DNA from: Symbiodinium natans
Lineage: Eukaryota; Sar; Dinophyceae; Suessiales; Symbiodiniaceae
Reading direction: 5' to 3'
Assembly (NCBI GenBank): GCA_905221605.1
Contig: CAJNDS010002324.1
Coordinates: forward strand, 1,314,879 to 1,378,878
Length of the DNA stretch: 64,000 nt
A program made the position numbers and the translations under genes. How positions within the stretch are numbered: the first letter of the stretch is position 1; each line of letters opens with the position of its first letter. Positions 49,201-62,166 of the stretch are shown one piece after another. The notes under the pieces are model-generated. The model was not told the origin of the DNA. It saw nothing but the letters and a program-made list of their open reading frames with translations, and made no database searches.

Positions 49201-52200
49201 GAAACCTTCTGGGCTCTCCAAAAACATGAGTTTTGGGCACCAACAACAAATGTCAGGAAACCTTCTGGACTCTCTAAAAACATGAGTTTTGGGCACCAAA
49301 AACAAATGTCAGGAAACCTTCTGGGCTCTCCAAAAACATGAGTTTTGGGCACCAAAAACAAACGTCAGCAAAACTTTTGGGCTCTCCAAAAACATGAGTT
49401 CTGGGCACCAAAAACAAATGTCAGGAAACCTTCTGGGCTCTCCAAACACATGAGGTTTGGACACCAAAATCACATGTCAGGAAACCTTCTGGACTCTCCA
49501 ACAACATGAGTTTTGGGCACCAAAAACAAATGTCAGGAAATCTTCTGGGCTCTCCAAGAATATGAAACTTGGGCACCAAAAACAAAGGTCAGGAAACCTT
49601 CTGGACTATCCAAACACATGAGTTTTGGGTACCAAAAACAAATGTCAGGAAATCTTCTGGGCTCTCCGAAAATTTCTGTTTTGGGCACCAAAAACAAATG
49701 TCAGTAAAACTTCTGGGCTCTCCAAAAATATGATTGTTGGGCACCAAAAACAAATGTCAGGAAACCTTCTGGGCTCTCCAAGAATATGAAACTTGGGCAC
49801 CAAAAACAAATGTCAGGAAACCTTCTGGGCTCTCCCGATGAGTTTTGGACACCAACAACAAACGTCAGGAAGCCTTCTGGGCTCTCCAAAAACATGAGTT
49901 CTGGGCACCAAAAACAAATATCAGGAAATCTTGTGGGCTCTCCAAAAACACGAATTTTTGGCACCAAAATCAAATATCAGGAAACTCTCTGGGCTCTCCA
50001 AAAATATGAGTTTTGGACACCAAAAACAAATGTCAGGAAACCTTCTGGGTTGTCCAAAAATATGATTTTTGGAGGCTAAAAATAAATATCAAGAAAACTT
50101 CTGGGCTCTCCAAAAATATGAGTTTTGGGCGCCAAAAACAATGTCAGGAAACCTTCTGGACTCTTCAAAAACATGAGTTTTGGGGACCAAAAACAAATGT
50201 CAGGAAACCTTCTGGGCTCTCCAAAAAACATGAGTTTTGGGCACCAAAAAAAAGGAAACCTTCTGGACTATCCAAAAACATGTGTTTTGGGCACCAAAAA
50301 CGAATGTCAGGAAACCTTCTGCGCTCTCCAAAAACATGAGTTTTGGGCACCAAAAACAAATGGCAGGAAACCTTCTGGGCCCTCCAAAAACATGAGTTTT
50401 GGGCACCAAAAACGAATGTCAGGAAATCTTGTGGGCTCTCCAAAAACATGAGTTTTGGGCACCAAAAACAAATGTCAGGAAACCTTCTGAGCTCTCCAAA
50501 AACATGAGTTGTGGGCACCAAAAACAAATAACAGGAAACTTTCTGGGCTCTCCACAAAAAAAGAGTTCTGGGCACCAAAAACAAATGTCAGGAAACCTTC
50601 TGGGCTCTCCAAAAACATGAGTTTTGGGCACCAAAAACAAATGTCAGGAAACCTTCTGGGCTCTCCAAAAACATGAGTTTTGGGCACCAAAAACAAATGT
50701 CAGGAAACCTTCTGGGCTCTCTAAAAACGTGAAATTTGGGCACCAACAACAAATAACAGGAAACTTTCTGGGCTCTCCAAAAACATGAGTTCTGGGCACC
50801 AAAAACAAATGTCAGGAAACCTTCTGGGCTCTCCAAAAACATGAGTTTTGGGCACCAAAATCAAATATCAGGAAACTTTCTGGGCTCTCCAAAAATATGA
50901 GTTTTGGACACCAAAAACAAATGTCAGGAAACCTTCTGGGTTCTGCAAAAATATGATTTTTGGAGGCTAAAAATAAATATCAAGAAAATTTCTGGGCTCT
51001 CCAAAAATATGAGTTTTGGGCGCCAAAAACAATGTCAGGAAACCTTCTGGGCTCTCCAAAATTATGAGTTTTGGATACCAAAAACAAATGTCATGAAATC
51101 TTCTGGGTTCTCCAAAAATATGAATTTTGGGTACCAAAATCAAATGTCAGGAAACCTTCTGGGTTCTCCAAAAACATGACTTCTGGGCACCAAAATCAAA
51201 TGCCAGGAAACCTTCTAGACTCTCCAAATGATTTTTGGATTCCAAAATCAAATGTCAGGAAACCTTCTGGGCTCTCCAAAAACATGAGTTTTGGGCACCA
51301 AAACCAAATATCAAGAAATCTTCTGGGTTTTCCAAAAACATGAACTTTGGGAACCAAAATCAAATATCAGGAAACCTTCTGGGCTCTCCAAAAACATGAG
51401 TTTTGGATACCAAAAACAAATATCAGGAAACCTTCTGGACTCTCCAAAAACATGAGTTCTGGGCACCAAAAACAAATGTCAGGAAACCTTCTGGGCTCTC
51501 CAAACACATGAGGTTTGGACACCAAAATCACATGTCAGGAAATCTTCTGGACTCTCCAAAAGTATGAGTTTTGGGCACCAACAACAAATGTCAGGAAACC
51601 TTCTGGGCTCTCCAGAAACGTGAATTTTGGGCACCAAAAATAAATGTCGGGAAATCTTCTGGACTATCCAAACACATGAGTTTTGGGTACCAAAAACAAA
51701 TGTCAGGAAATCTTCTGGGCTCTCCAAAAATTTCAGTTTTGGGCACCAAAAACAAATGTCAGTAAAACTTCTGGGCTCTCCAAAAATATGATTGTTGGGC
51801 ACCAAAAACAAATGTCAGGAAACCTTCTGGGCTCTCCAAAAACATGAGTTTGGGGCACCAACAACAAATATCAGGAAACCTTCTGGGCTCTCCAAATGAG
51901 TTTTGGATTTCGAAAACAAATGTCAGGAAGCCTTCTGGGCTCTCCAAAAACATGAGTTCTGGGCACCAAAAAAAATGGTCAGGAAATCTTGTGGGCTCTC
52001 CAAAAACATGAGTTTTGGGCACCAAAATCAAATATCAGGAAACTTTCTGGGCTCTCCAAAAATATGAGTTTTGGACACCAAAAGCAAATGTCAGGAAACC
52101 TTCTGGGCTCTCCAAAAACGTGAAATTTGGGCACCAACAACAAATAACAGGAAACTTTCTGGGCTCTCCAAAAAAATGAGTTTTGGGCGCCAAAAACAAT

Positions 52201-55200
52201 GTCAGGAAACCTTCTGGGCTCTTCAAAAACATGAGTTTTGGGCACCAAAAACGAATGTCAGGAAACCTTCTGGGCTCTCCAAAAAACATGAGTTTTGGGC
52301 ACCAAAAAAAAGGAAACCTTCTGGACTATCCAAAAACATGAGTTTTGGGCACCAAAAACGAATGTCAGGAAACCTTCTGCGCTCTCCAAAAACATGAGTT
52401 TTGGGCACCAAAAACAAATGGCAGGAAACCTTCTGGGCCCTCCAAAAACATGAATTTGGGGCACCAATGGGCACCAAAAACAAATGTCAGGAAACCTTCT
52501 GAGCTCTCCAAAAACATGAGTTGTGGGCACCAAAAACAAATATCAGGAAATTTTCTGGGCTCTCCAAAATCAAGAGTTCTGGGCACCAAAAACAAATGTC
52601 AGGAAACCTTCTGGGCTCTCCAAAAACATGAATTTTGGGCACCAAAAACAAATGTCAGGAAACCTTCTGGGCTCTCCAAAAACGTGAGGTTTGGACACCA
52701 AAATCACATGTCAGGAAATCTTCTGGGCTCTCCAAAAACATGAGTTCTGGGCACCAAAAACAAATGTCAGGAAACCTTCTGGACTCTCCAAAAACGTGAG
52801 TTCTGGGCACCAAAAACAAATGTCAGGAAACCTTCTGGGCTCTCCAAAAACATGACTGTTGGGCACCAAAAACAAATGTCAGGAAACCTTCTGGGCTCTG
52901 CAAAATCATGAATTGTCAGGGAACCTTCTGGGCTCTCCAAAATCATGAGTTTTGGGCACCAAAAACAAATGTCAGGAAACCTTCTGGGCTCTCCAAAAAC
53001 ATGAGTTTGGGGCACCAAAAACAAATGTCAGGAAACCTTCTGGGCTCTCCAAATGAGTTTTGGACACCAAAAACAAATGTCAGGAAACCTTCTGGGCTCT
53101 CGAAGATAATGAAATTTGGGCACCAAAAACAAATGTCAGGAAATCTTCTGGACTCTCCAAACATATGAGTTTTGGGTACCAAAAACAAATGTCAGGAAAC
53201 CTTCTGGGCTCTCCAAGAAAATGAAACTTGGGCACCAAAAACAAATGGCAGGAAACCTTCTGGGCTCTCCAAAAACATGAGTTTTGGGCACCAAAAAAAC
53301 AGAGGAAATCTTCTGGGCTCTCTAAAAACATGAGTTTTGGGCACCAAAAACAAATGTCAGGAAACCTTCTGGGCTATCCAAAAACATGACTATTGGGCAT
53401 CAAAAACAAATGTCAGGAAACCATCTGGGCTCTCCAAAAACATGATTTCTGGGCACCAAAAACAAATGTCAGGAAACCTTCTGGGCTCTCCAAAAACATG
53501 AGTTTTGGGCACCAAGAACAAATGTCAGGAAACCTTCTGGGCTCTCGAAGATAATGAAATTTGGGCACCAACAACAAATGTCAGGAAACCTTCTGCACTC
53601 TCCAAAAACATGAGTTTTGGGCACCAAAAACAAATGTCAGGAAACCTTCTGGGCTCTCCAAAAACAAGAAATTTGGGCACCAAAAACAAATATCAGGAAA
53701 CCTTCTGGGCTCTCCAAAAACATGAATTTTGGGCACCAAAAACAAATGTCAGGAAACCTTCTGGGCTCTCCAAGAATATGAAACTTGGGCACCAAAAACA
53801 AATGGCAGGAAACCTTCTGGGCTCTCCAAAAACATGAGTTTTGGGCACCAAAAAAACAGAGGAAATCTTCTGGGCTCTCTAAAAACATGAGTTTTGGGCA
53901 CCAAAAACAAAAGTCAGGCAACTTTCTGGACTCTCCAAAAACATGAGTTTCGGGCAGCAAAAACAAATGTCAGGAAACCTTCTGGGCTCTCCAAAAACAT
54001 GAGTTGTGGGTACCAAAAGCAAATGTCAGGAAACCTTTTGGACTCTCCAAAAATATGAGTTCTGGGCACCAAAAACAAATGTCAGGAAACCTTCTGGGTT
54101 CTCCAAAACATGAGTTTTGGGCACCAAAAACAAATGGCAGGAAATCTTCTGGGCTCTCCAAAAACATGAGTTTTGGGCACCAAAAACAAATGTCAGGAAA
54201 CCTTCTGGGCTCTCCAAAAACATGACTATTGGGCACCAAAAACAAATGCCAGGAAACCTTCTGGGCTCTCCAAAAACGTGAGTTTTGGGCACCAATAACA
54301 AATATCAGGAAACCTTCTGGACTATCCAAAAATATGAGTTTTGGGCACCAAAAACAAATGTCAGGAAACCTTCTGGGCTCTCCAAAAAAATGAGTTTTGG
54401 GCACCAAAATCAAATGTCAGGAAACCTTCTGGGCTCTCGAAGAACATGAAATTTGGGCACCATAAACAAATGGCAGGAAATCTTCTGGGCTCTCCAAAAA
54501 CGTGAGTTTTGGGCGCCAACAACAAATGTCAGGAATCCTTCTGCATGGGCTCTCCAAAAACATGAGTTTTGGGCACCAAAAAAAAAGAAAACCTTCTGGG
54601 CGCTCCAAAAACATGAGTTTTGGGCACCAAAAACAAATGTCAGGAAATCTTCTGGGCTTTCCAAAAACATGAGTTTTGGGCACCCAAAACAAATGTCAGG
54701 AAACCTTCTGGGCTCTCCAAAAACATGAGTTTTGGGCACCAAAAACAAATGTCAGGAAACCTTCTGGACTTTTCAAAAATATGAGTTTTGGGCACCAAAA
54801 ACAAACGTCAGGAAACCTTCTGGGCTCGCCAAAAATATGAGTTTTGGGCACCAAAAACATATGTCAGCAAACCTTCTGGGCTCTCCAAAACCATGAGTTG
54901 TGGGTACCAAAAAAATGCCAGGAAACCTTCTGGACTCTCCAAAAACAGGAGTTTTGGGCACCAAAAACAAACGTCAGCAAACCGTCTGGGCTCTCCAAAA
55001 ACATCAGTTTTGGGCATCAAAAACAAATGTCAGGAAACCTTCTGGGCTCTCCAAAAACATGAGTTTTGGACACCAAAAACAAATGTCAGGAAACCTTCTG
55101 GGCTCTCCAAAAAACATGAGTTTTGGGCACCAAAAAAAGGAAACCTTCTGGACTATCCAAAAACATGAGTTTTGGGCACCGAAAACGAATGTCAGGAAAT

Positions 55201-55900
55201 CTTGTGGGCTCTCCAAAAACATGAGTTTTGGGAACCAAGAACAAATGTCAGGAAACCTTCTGGGCTCTCCAAAAACATGAGTTCTGGGCACCAAAAAAAA
55301 ATGTCAGGAAGCTTTCTGGGCTCTCCAAAAACATGAGTTTTGGACACCAAAAACAAATGTCAGGAAACCTTCTGGGCTCTCCAAGAACATGAAATTTGGG
55401 CACCAAAAACGAATGGCAGGAAATCTTCTGGGCTCTCCAAAAACATGAATTCCGGGTACCAAAAACAAATGTCAGGAAACCGTCTGGGCTCTCCAAAAAC
55501 ATGAGTTTTGGGCACCAAAAACAAATGTCAGGAAATCTTGTGGGCTCTCCAAAAACATGAGATTTGGGCACCAAAAACAGATGTCAGCAAACCTTCTGGG
55601 TTCTCCAAAACATGAGTTTTGGGCACCAAAAACAAATGGCAGGAAATCTTCTGGGCTCTCCAAAACCATGAGTTTTGGGCACCAAAAACAAATGTCAGGA
55701 AACCTTCTGGGCTCTCCAAAAACATGACTATTGGGCACCAAAAACAAAATGTCAGGAAACCTTCTGGGCTCTCCAAAAAAATGAGTTTTGGGCACCAAAA
55801 ACAAATGTCAGGAAGCCTTCTGGGCTCTCCGAAACATGAGTTTTGGGCACCAAAAGCAAATGTCAGGAAACCTTTTGGACTCTCCAAATGCATGAGTTTT
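43269..55900 (+). repeat. 12.63-kb macro-repeat, copy B
   Basis: This is the second tandem copy of the 12.63-kb unit. It starts after CCTTTTGGACTCTCC followed by AAATGCATGAG at about 43255. The same join recurs at about 55885, marking the end of copy B and the start of a third, truncated copy. Landmarks fall at A + 12629-12631: 37-bp monomers at 43544, 48181 and 52907, 44-bp monomers near 46065, 46165 and 47323, and GCTAAAAAT at 50075 and 50966. The few differences from A are single-base substitutions and A-run length changes. No larger gain or loss was seen inside the copy. Confidence 0.9.
49453..52686 (+). repeat. Nested 2058-bp tandem duplication in copy B
   Basis: This is the copy B counterpart of the 2058-bp duplication, with landmark words at about 49453, 51511 and 52687 (copy A + 12630). 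It includes the same 46-bp loss (doubled GGGCACCAATGGGCACC near 52460). The nested duplication and its secondary deletion therefore predate the 12.63-kb duplication. Confidence 0.85.
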
Positions 55901-58900
55901 GGGCACCAAAAACAAATGTCAGGAAACCTTCTGGGCTCTCCAAAAACATGCGTTTTGGAAAATGTCCAAAAACATGAGTTTTGGGCACCAAAAACAAATG
56001 TCAGGAAACCTTCTGGGCTCTCCAAAAACATGAGTTTTGGGCGCCAACAACAAATGTCAGGAAACCTTCTGGACTCTCCAAAAACATGAGTTGTGGGCAC
56101 CAAAAACAAATGTCAGGAAACCTTCTGGGCTCTCCAAAAACAAGAAATTTGGGCACCAAAAACAAATGTCAGGAAACCTTGTGGGCTCTCCAAAAAAATG
56201 AGTTTTGGGCACCAAAAACAAATGTCAGGAAACCTTCTGGGCTCTCCAAAAACATGAGTTTTGGGCACCAAAAACAAATGTCAGGAAACCTTCTGGACTC
56301 TCCAAAAACATGAGTTGTGGGCACCAAAAACAAATGTCAGGAAACCTTCTGGACTCTCCAAAAACATGAGTTTTGGGCACCCAAAACAAATGTCAGGAAA
56401 CCTTCTACGCTCTCCAAAAACATGAGTTTTGGGCACCAACAACAAATGTCAGGAATTCTTCTGGGCTCTCCAAAAACGTGAGTTTTGGGCACCAACAGCA
56501 AATGTCAGGAAACCTTCTGGACAATCCAAAAATATGATTGTTGGGCACCAAAAATAAATGGCAGGAAACCTTCTGGACTCTCCAAAGAAAGGAGTTTCGG
56601 GCAGCAAAAACAAATGTCAGGAAACCTTCTGGGCTCTCCAAAAACATGAGTTTTGGGCACCAACAACAAATGTCAGGAAACCTTCTGGGCTCTCCAAAAA
56701 TATGAGTTTTGGAAACCAAAAACAAATGTCAGGAAACCTTCTGGGCTCTCCAAAAACATGAGTTTTGGGCACCGAAAACAAATGTCAGGAAACCTTCTGG
56801 GCTCTCCAAAAACATGAGTTTGGGGCACCAAAAACAAATGTCAGGAAACCTTCTGGGCTCTCCAAAAACGTGAGTTTTGGGCACCAAAAACAAATGTCAG
56901 GAAACCTTCTGGACTCTCCAAAAACATGAGTTTTGGGCACCAAAAACAAATGTCAGGAAACCTTCTGGACTCTCCAAAAACATGAGATTTGGGTACCAAA
57001 AACATATGTCAGGAAATCTTCTAGGCTCTCCAAAAACATGAGTTTTGGGCACCAAAAACAAATGTCAGGAAACCTTCTGGACTCTCCAAAAACATGAGTT
57101 TTGGGTACCAAAAACAAATGTCAGGAAACCTTCTGGACTATCCAAAAATATGAGTTTTGGGCACCAAAAACAAATGGCAGGAAACCTTCTGGGCCTCCAA
57201 AAACATGAGTTTTGGGCACCAAAAACGAATGTCAGGAAATCTTGTGGGCTCTCCAAAAACATGAGTTGTGGGCACCAAAAGCAAATATCAGGATACCTTC
57301 TGGGCTCTCCAAAAACATGAGTTCTGGGCACCAAAAACAAAATGTCAGGAAACCTTCTGGGCTCTCCAAAAACATGAGTTTTGGGCACCAAAAACAAATG
57401 TCAGCAAACCTTCTGGGCTCTCCAAAAACATGAGTTTTGGGCACCAAACACAAATGTCAGCAAACCTTCTGGGCTCTCGAAAAACATGAGTTTTGGGCAC
57501 CAAAAACAAATGTCAGGAAACCTTCTGGGCTATCCAAAAACATGACTATTGGGCATCAAAAACAAATATCAGGAAACCATCTGGGCTCTCCAAAAACATG
57601 ATTTCTGGGCACCAAAAACAAATGTCAGGAAACCTTCTGGGCTCTCCAAAAACATGAGTTTTGGGCACCAAGAACAAATGTCAGGAAACCTTCTGGGCTC
57701 TCCAAAAACATGACTGTTGGGCACCAAAAACAAATGTCAGGAAACCTTCTGGGCTCTCCAAAAACGTGAGTTTGGGCACCAAAAGCAAATGTCAGGAAAC
57801 CTTTTGGGCTCTCCAAAAACATGAATTCTGGGCACCAAAAAAAAATAGGAAACCTTCTGGACTATCCAAAAACATGAGTTTTGGGCACCAAAAACAAATG
57901 TCAGGAAACCTTCTGGGCTCTCCAAAAACATGAATTTTGGGTACCAAAAACAAATGTCAGGAAACCTTCTGGACTCTCCAAAAACGTGAGTTTTCGGCAC
58001 CAATAACAAATATCAGGAAACCTTCTGGGCTTTCCAAAAACATGAGGTTTGGGCACCAAAAACAAATGTCAGGAAACCTTCTGGGCTCTCGAAAAACATG
58101 AGTTTTGGGCACCAAAAACAAATGTCAGGAAACCTTCTGGGCTCTCCAAAAACATGAGTTTTGGGCACCAATAACAAATATCAGGAAACCTTCTGGACTA
58201 TCCAAAAATATGAATTTTGGGCACCAAAATCAAATGTCAGGAAACTTTCTGGGCTCTCCAAATGAGTTTTGGACACCAAAATCAAATGTCAGGAAACATT
58301 CTGGGCTCTCCAAAAACATGAGTTTTGGGCACCAACAACAAATGTCAGGAATTCTTCTGGGCTCTCCAGAAACGTGAGTTTTGGGCACCAAAAACAAAAA
58401 TGTCAGGAAACCTTCTGGACTATCCAAACACATGAATTTTGGGCACCAAAAACAAATGTCACGAAACCTTCTGGGCTCTCCAAAAATATCAGTTTTGGGC
58501 ACCAAAAACAAATGTCAGTAAACCTTCTGGGCTCTCCAAAAATATAACTGTTGGGCACCAAAAACAAATGTCAGGAAACCTTCTGGGCTCTCCAAAAACA
58601 TGAGTTTGGGGCACCAAAAACAAATGTCAGGAAACCTTCTGGGCTCTCCAAATGAGTTTTGGACACCAAAAACAAATGTCAGGAAACCTTCTGGGCTCTC
58701 CAAAAACATGAGTTTTGGGCACCAAAAACAAATGTCAGGAAATCTTCTGGGCTCTCCAAAAATATGAATTTTTGGCACCAAAATCAAATGTCAGGAAACT
58801 TTCTGGGCTCTCCAAAAATATGAGTTGTGGGCACCAAAAACAAATGTCAGGAAACCTTCTGGGTTCTCCAAAAATATGAGTTTTGGAGGCTAAAAATAAA

Positions 58901-60185
58901 TATCAAGAAATCTTCTGGGCTATCCAAAAATATGAGTTTTGGGCGCCAAAAACAAATGTCAGGAAACCTTCTGGTCTCTCCAAAAACATGAGTTTTGGGC
59001 ACCAAAAACAAATGTCAGGAAACCTTCTGGGCTCTCCAAGAACATGAGTTTTGGGCACCAACAACAAATGTCAGGAAACCTTCTGGACTCTCCAAAACCG
59101 TGAGTTTGGGGCACCAAAAACAAATGTCAGGAAACCTTCTGCGCTCTCCAAAAACATGAGTTTTGGGTACCAACAACAAAAGTCAGGAAGCTTGCTGGGC
59201 TCTCCAAAAACATGAGTTTTGGACACCAAAAACAAATGTCAGGAAAACTTCTGGGCTCTCCAAAAATATAAGTTTGGGGCACCAAAAACAAATGTCAGGA
59301 AACCATCTGGACGCTCCCAAAATTTGAGTTTTGGGCACCAACAACAAATGTCAGGAAACCTTCTGGGCTCTCCAAAAATATGATTTTTGGGCCGGCACCA
59401 AAAACAAATGTCAGAAAACCTTCTGGACTCTCCAAAAACATGCGTTTTGGAAATCAAAACAAAATGTCAGGAGACCTTCTGGGCTGTCCAAAAACATGAA
59501 TTTTGGGCACCAAAAACGAATGTCAGGAAACCTTCTGCGCTCTCCAAAAACATGAGTTTTGGGCACCAAAAACAAATGGCAGGAAAACTTCTGGGCTCTG
59601 CAAAATCATGAATTGTCAGGGAACCTTCTGGGCTCTCCAAAAATATCAGTTTTGGGCACCAAAAACAAATGTCAGGAAACCTTCTGCGCTCTCCAAATGC
59701 ATGAGTTTTGGGCACCAAAAACAAATGGCAGGAAACCTTCTGGGCTCTCCAAAAACATGCGTTTTGGAAACCAAAACAAATTGTCAGGAAACCTTCTGGG
59801 CTGTCCAAAAACGAGAATTTTGGGGAACCAAAAACAAAATATCAGGAAACCTTCTGGGCTCTCCAAAAAACATGAGTTTTGGGCACCAAAAACAAATGTC
59901 AGGAAACCTTCTGGGCTCTGCAAAATCATGAATTGTCAGGGAACCTTCTGGGCTCTCCAAAATCATGAGCTTTGGGCACCAAAAACAAATGTCAGGAAAC
60001 CTTCTGGGCTCTCCAAAAATATGAGTGTTGGGCCCGGAAACAAATGTCAGGACACCTTCTGGGCTCTGCAAAAACATGACTGTTGGGCACCAAAAACGAA
60101 TGTCAGGAAATCTTCTGGGCTCTCCAAATACATGACTATTGGGCACCAAAAACAAATGTCAGGAAATCTTCTGGGCTCTCCAAAA
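55901..60185 (+). repeat. U6-like unit after the 12.63-kb duplication
   Basis: After copy B the array passes through a hybrid stub at 55947 and then repeats the U6 order. Matching points are 57045/28080, 58269/29302, 58515/29548, 59503/30480 and 59784/30770, with offsets 28965, 28967, 29023 and about 29014. It contains GCTAAAAAT at 58889, GCCGGC at 59391 and 37-bp monomers at 59607 and 59937. Bases 59160-59280 replace the usual sequence with variants otherwise found near 31450 and 32570, a sign of patchwise exchange. Confidence 0.82.
55947..55972 (+). repeat. Hybrid 26-bp stub monomer (M1), copy 7
   Basis: This stub reads CATGCGTTTTGGAAAATGTCC rather than CATGAATTTTGG. The CATGCGTTTTGGAAA part belongs to another variant (for example 43372, 59757). 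The join is therefore a chimera formed within the shared TTTTGGAAA word. It marks the crossover that returns the array from the 12.63-kb repeat to the U6 order. Confidence 0.85.
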
Positions 60186-62166
60186 ACATGAGTTTTGGGC
60201 ACCAAAAACAAACGTCAGCAAAACTTTTGGGCTCTCCAAAAACATGAGTTTTGGGTACCAACAACAAAAGTCAGGAAGCTTGCTGGGCTCTCCAAAAACA
60301 TGAGTTTTGGACACCAAAAACAAATGTCAGGAAAACTTCTGGGCTCTCCAAAAATATAAGTTTGGGGCACCAAAAACAAATGGCAGGAAACCTTCTACGC
60401 TCTTCAAAAACATGAGTTTTGGGCACCAAAAACAAATGTCAGGAAACCTTCTGGACTCTCCAAAAACGTGAGTTTTGGGCACCAACAACAAATGTCAGGA
60501 AACCTTCTGGACTATCCAAAAATATGAGGTTTGTGCACCAACAACAAATGTCAGGAAGCCTTCTGGGCTCTCCAAAAACATGAGTTTTGGGCACCAAAAA
60601 CAAATGTCAGGAAACCTTCTGGGCTCTCCAAAAACATGAGTTTTGGGCACCAAAAACAAATGTCAGGAAACCTTCTGGGCTCTCCAAAAACGTGAGTTTT
60701 GGGCACCAACAACAAATATCAGGAAGCCTTCTGGGCTCTCCAAAAACATGAGTTTTGGGCACCAAAAACAAATGTCAGCAAACCTTTTGGGCTCTCCAAA
60801 AACATGAGTTTTGGGCACCAACAACAAATGTCAGGAAACCTTCTGTACTATCCAAAAATATGAGTTTTGGGCACCAAAAACAAATGTCAGGCAACTTTCT
60901 GGACTCTCCAAAAACATGAGTTTCGGGCAGCAAAAACAAATGTCAGGAAACCTTCTGGGCTCTCCAAAAACATGAGTTGTGGGCACCAAAAGCAAATGTC
61001 AGGAAACCTTTTGGGCTCTCCAAAAACATGAATTCTGGGCACCAAAAAAAGGAAACCTTCTGGACTATCCAAAAACATGAGTTTTGGGCACCAAAAACAC
61101 CTTCTACGCTCTTCAAAAACATGAGTTTTGGGCACCAAAAACAAATGTCAGGAAACCTTCTGGACTCTCCAAAAACATGAGTTTTGGGCACCAAAAACAC
61201 CTTCTACGCTCTTCAAAAACATGAGTTTTTGGCACCAAAAACAAATGTCAGGAAACCTTCTGGACTCTCCAAAAATATGAGTTTTGGGCACCAAAAAAAG
61301 GAAACCTTCTGGGCGCTCCAAAAACATGAGTGTTGGGCACCAAAAACAAATGTCAGGAAACCTTCTGGGCTCTCCAAAAACATGAGTTTTGGGCACCAAA
61401 AACAAATGTCAGGGAACCTTCTGGGCTCTCCAAGAACATGAAATTTGGGCACCAAAAACAAATGTCAGGAAACCTTCTGGGCTCTCCAAAAATATGAGAT
61501 TTGGGCACCAAGAACAAATGTCAGGAAGCCTTCTAGGCGCTCCAAAAATATGAGTTTTGGGTACCAAAAACAAATGTCAGGAAACCTTCTGGGCTCTCCA
61601 AAAATATGAGTTTTGGGCACCAAAAACAAATGTCAGCAAACCTTCTGGGCTCTCCAAAACCATGAGTTTTGGGTACCAAAAAAATGCCAGGAAACCTTCT
61701 GGGCTTTCCAAAAACATGAGTTTTGAGCACCAAAAACAAATGTCAGCAAACCGTCTGGGCTCTCCAAAAACATCAGTTTTGGGCACCAAAAACAAATGTC
61801 AGGGAACCTTCTGGGCTCTCCAAAAACATGAATTTTGGGCACCAAAAACAAATGGCAGGAAACCTTCTGGGCCCTCCAAAAACATGAGTTTTGGGCACCA
61901 AAAACGAATGTCAGGGAACCTTCTGGGCTCTCCAAACACATGAGGTTTGGGCACCAAAAACAAATGGCAGGAAATCTTCTGGGCTCTCCAAAAACATGAG
62001 TTTTGGGTACCAAAAACAAAATGTCAGGAAACCGTCTGGGCTCTCCAACAACATGAGTTTTGGGCACCAAAAACAAATGTCTGGAAATCTTCTGGGCTCT
62101 CCAAAAACATGACTATTGGGCACCAAAAACAAATGTCAGGAAACCTTCTGGGCTCTCCAAAAACAT
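60186..62166 (+). repeat. About 1.98-kb tandem segment, first copy
   Basis: The word ACGTCAGCAAAAC at 60212 recurs at 62189 (step 1977), and 60887 recurs at 62861 (step 1974). The change of 3 bp comes from a shortened CCAACAAATG near 62798. The segment 60190-61290 also matches copy A at about 32526-33630, and 61891-62168 matches copy A at 32250-32527. The region therefore behaves as a local tandem duplication of material shared with the left part of the 12.63-kb unit. Confidence 0.8.
61070..61113 (+). repeat. 44-bp deletion monomer (type copy), often in 100-bp pairs
   Basis: AAATGTCAGGAA is missing, so CACCAAAAA runs straight into CACCTTCTACGC, leaving 44 bp. The CACCTTCTACGC word (one copy CACCCTCTACGC) is at 33434, 33534, 34693, 46065, 46165, 47323, 61099, 61199, 63072, 63172 and 63545. 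Four pairs are exactly 100 bp apart (56 + 44). The GGGCTCTCC to ACGCTCTTC change also occurs in some full-length monomers, so the substitution is probably older than the deletion. Confidence 0.85.
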
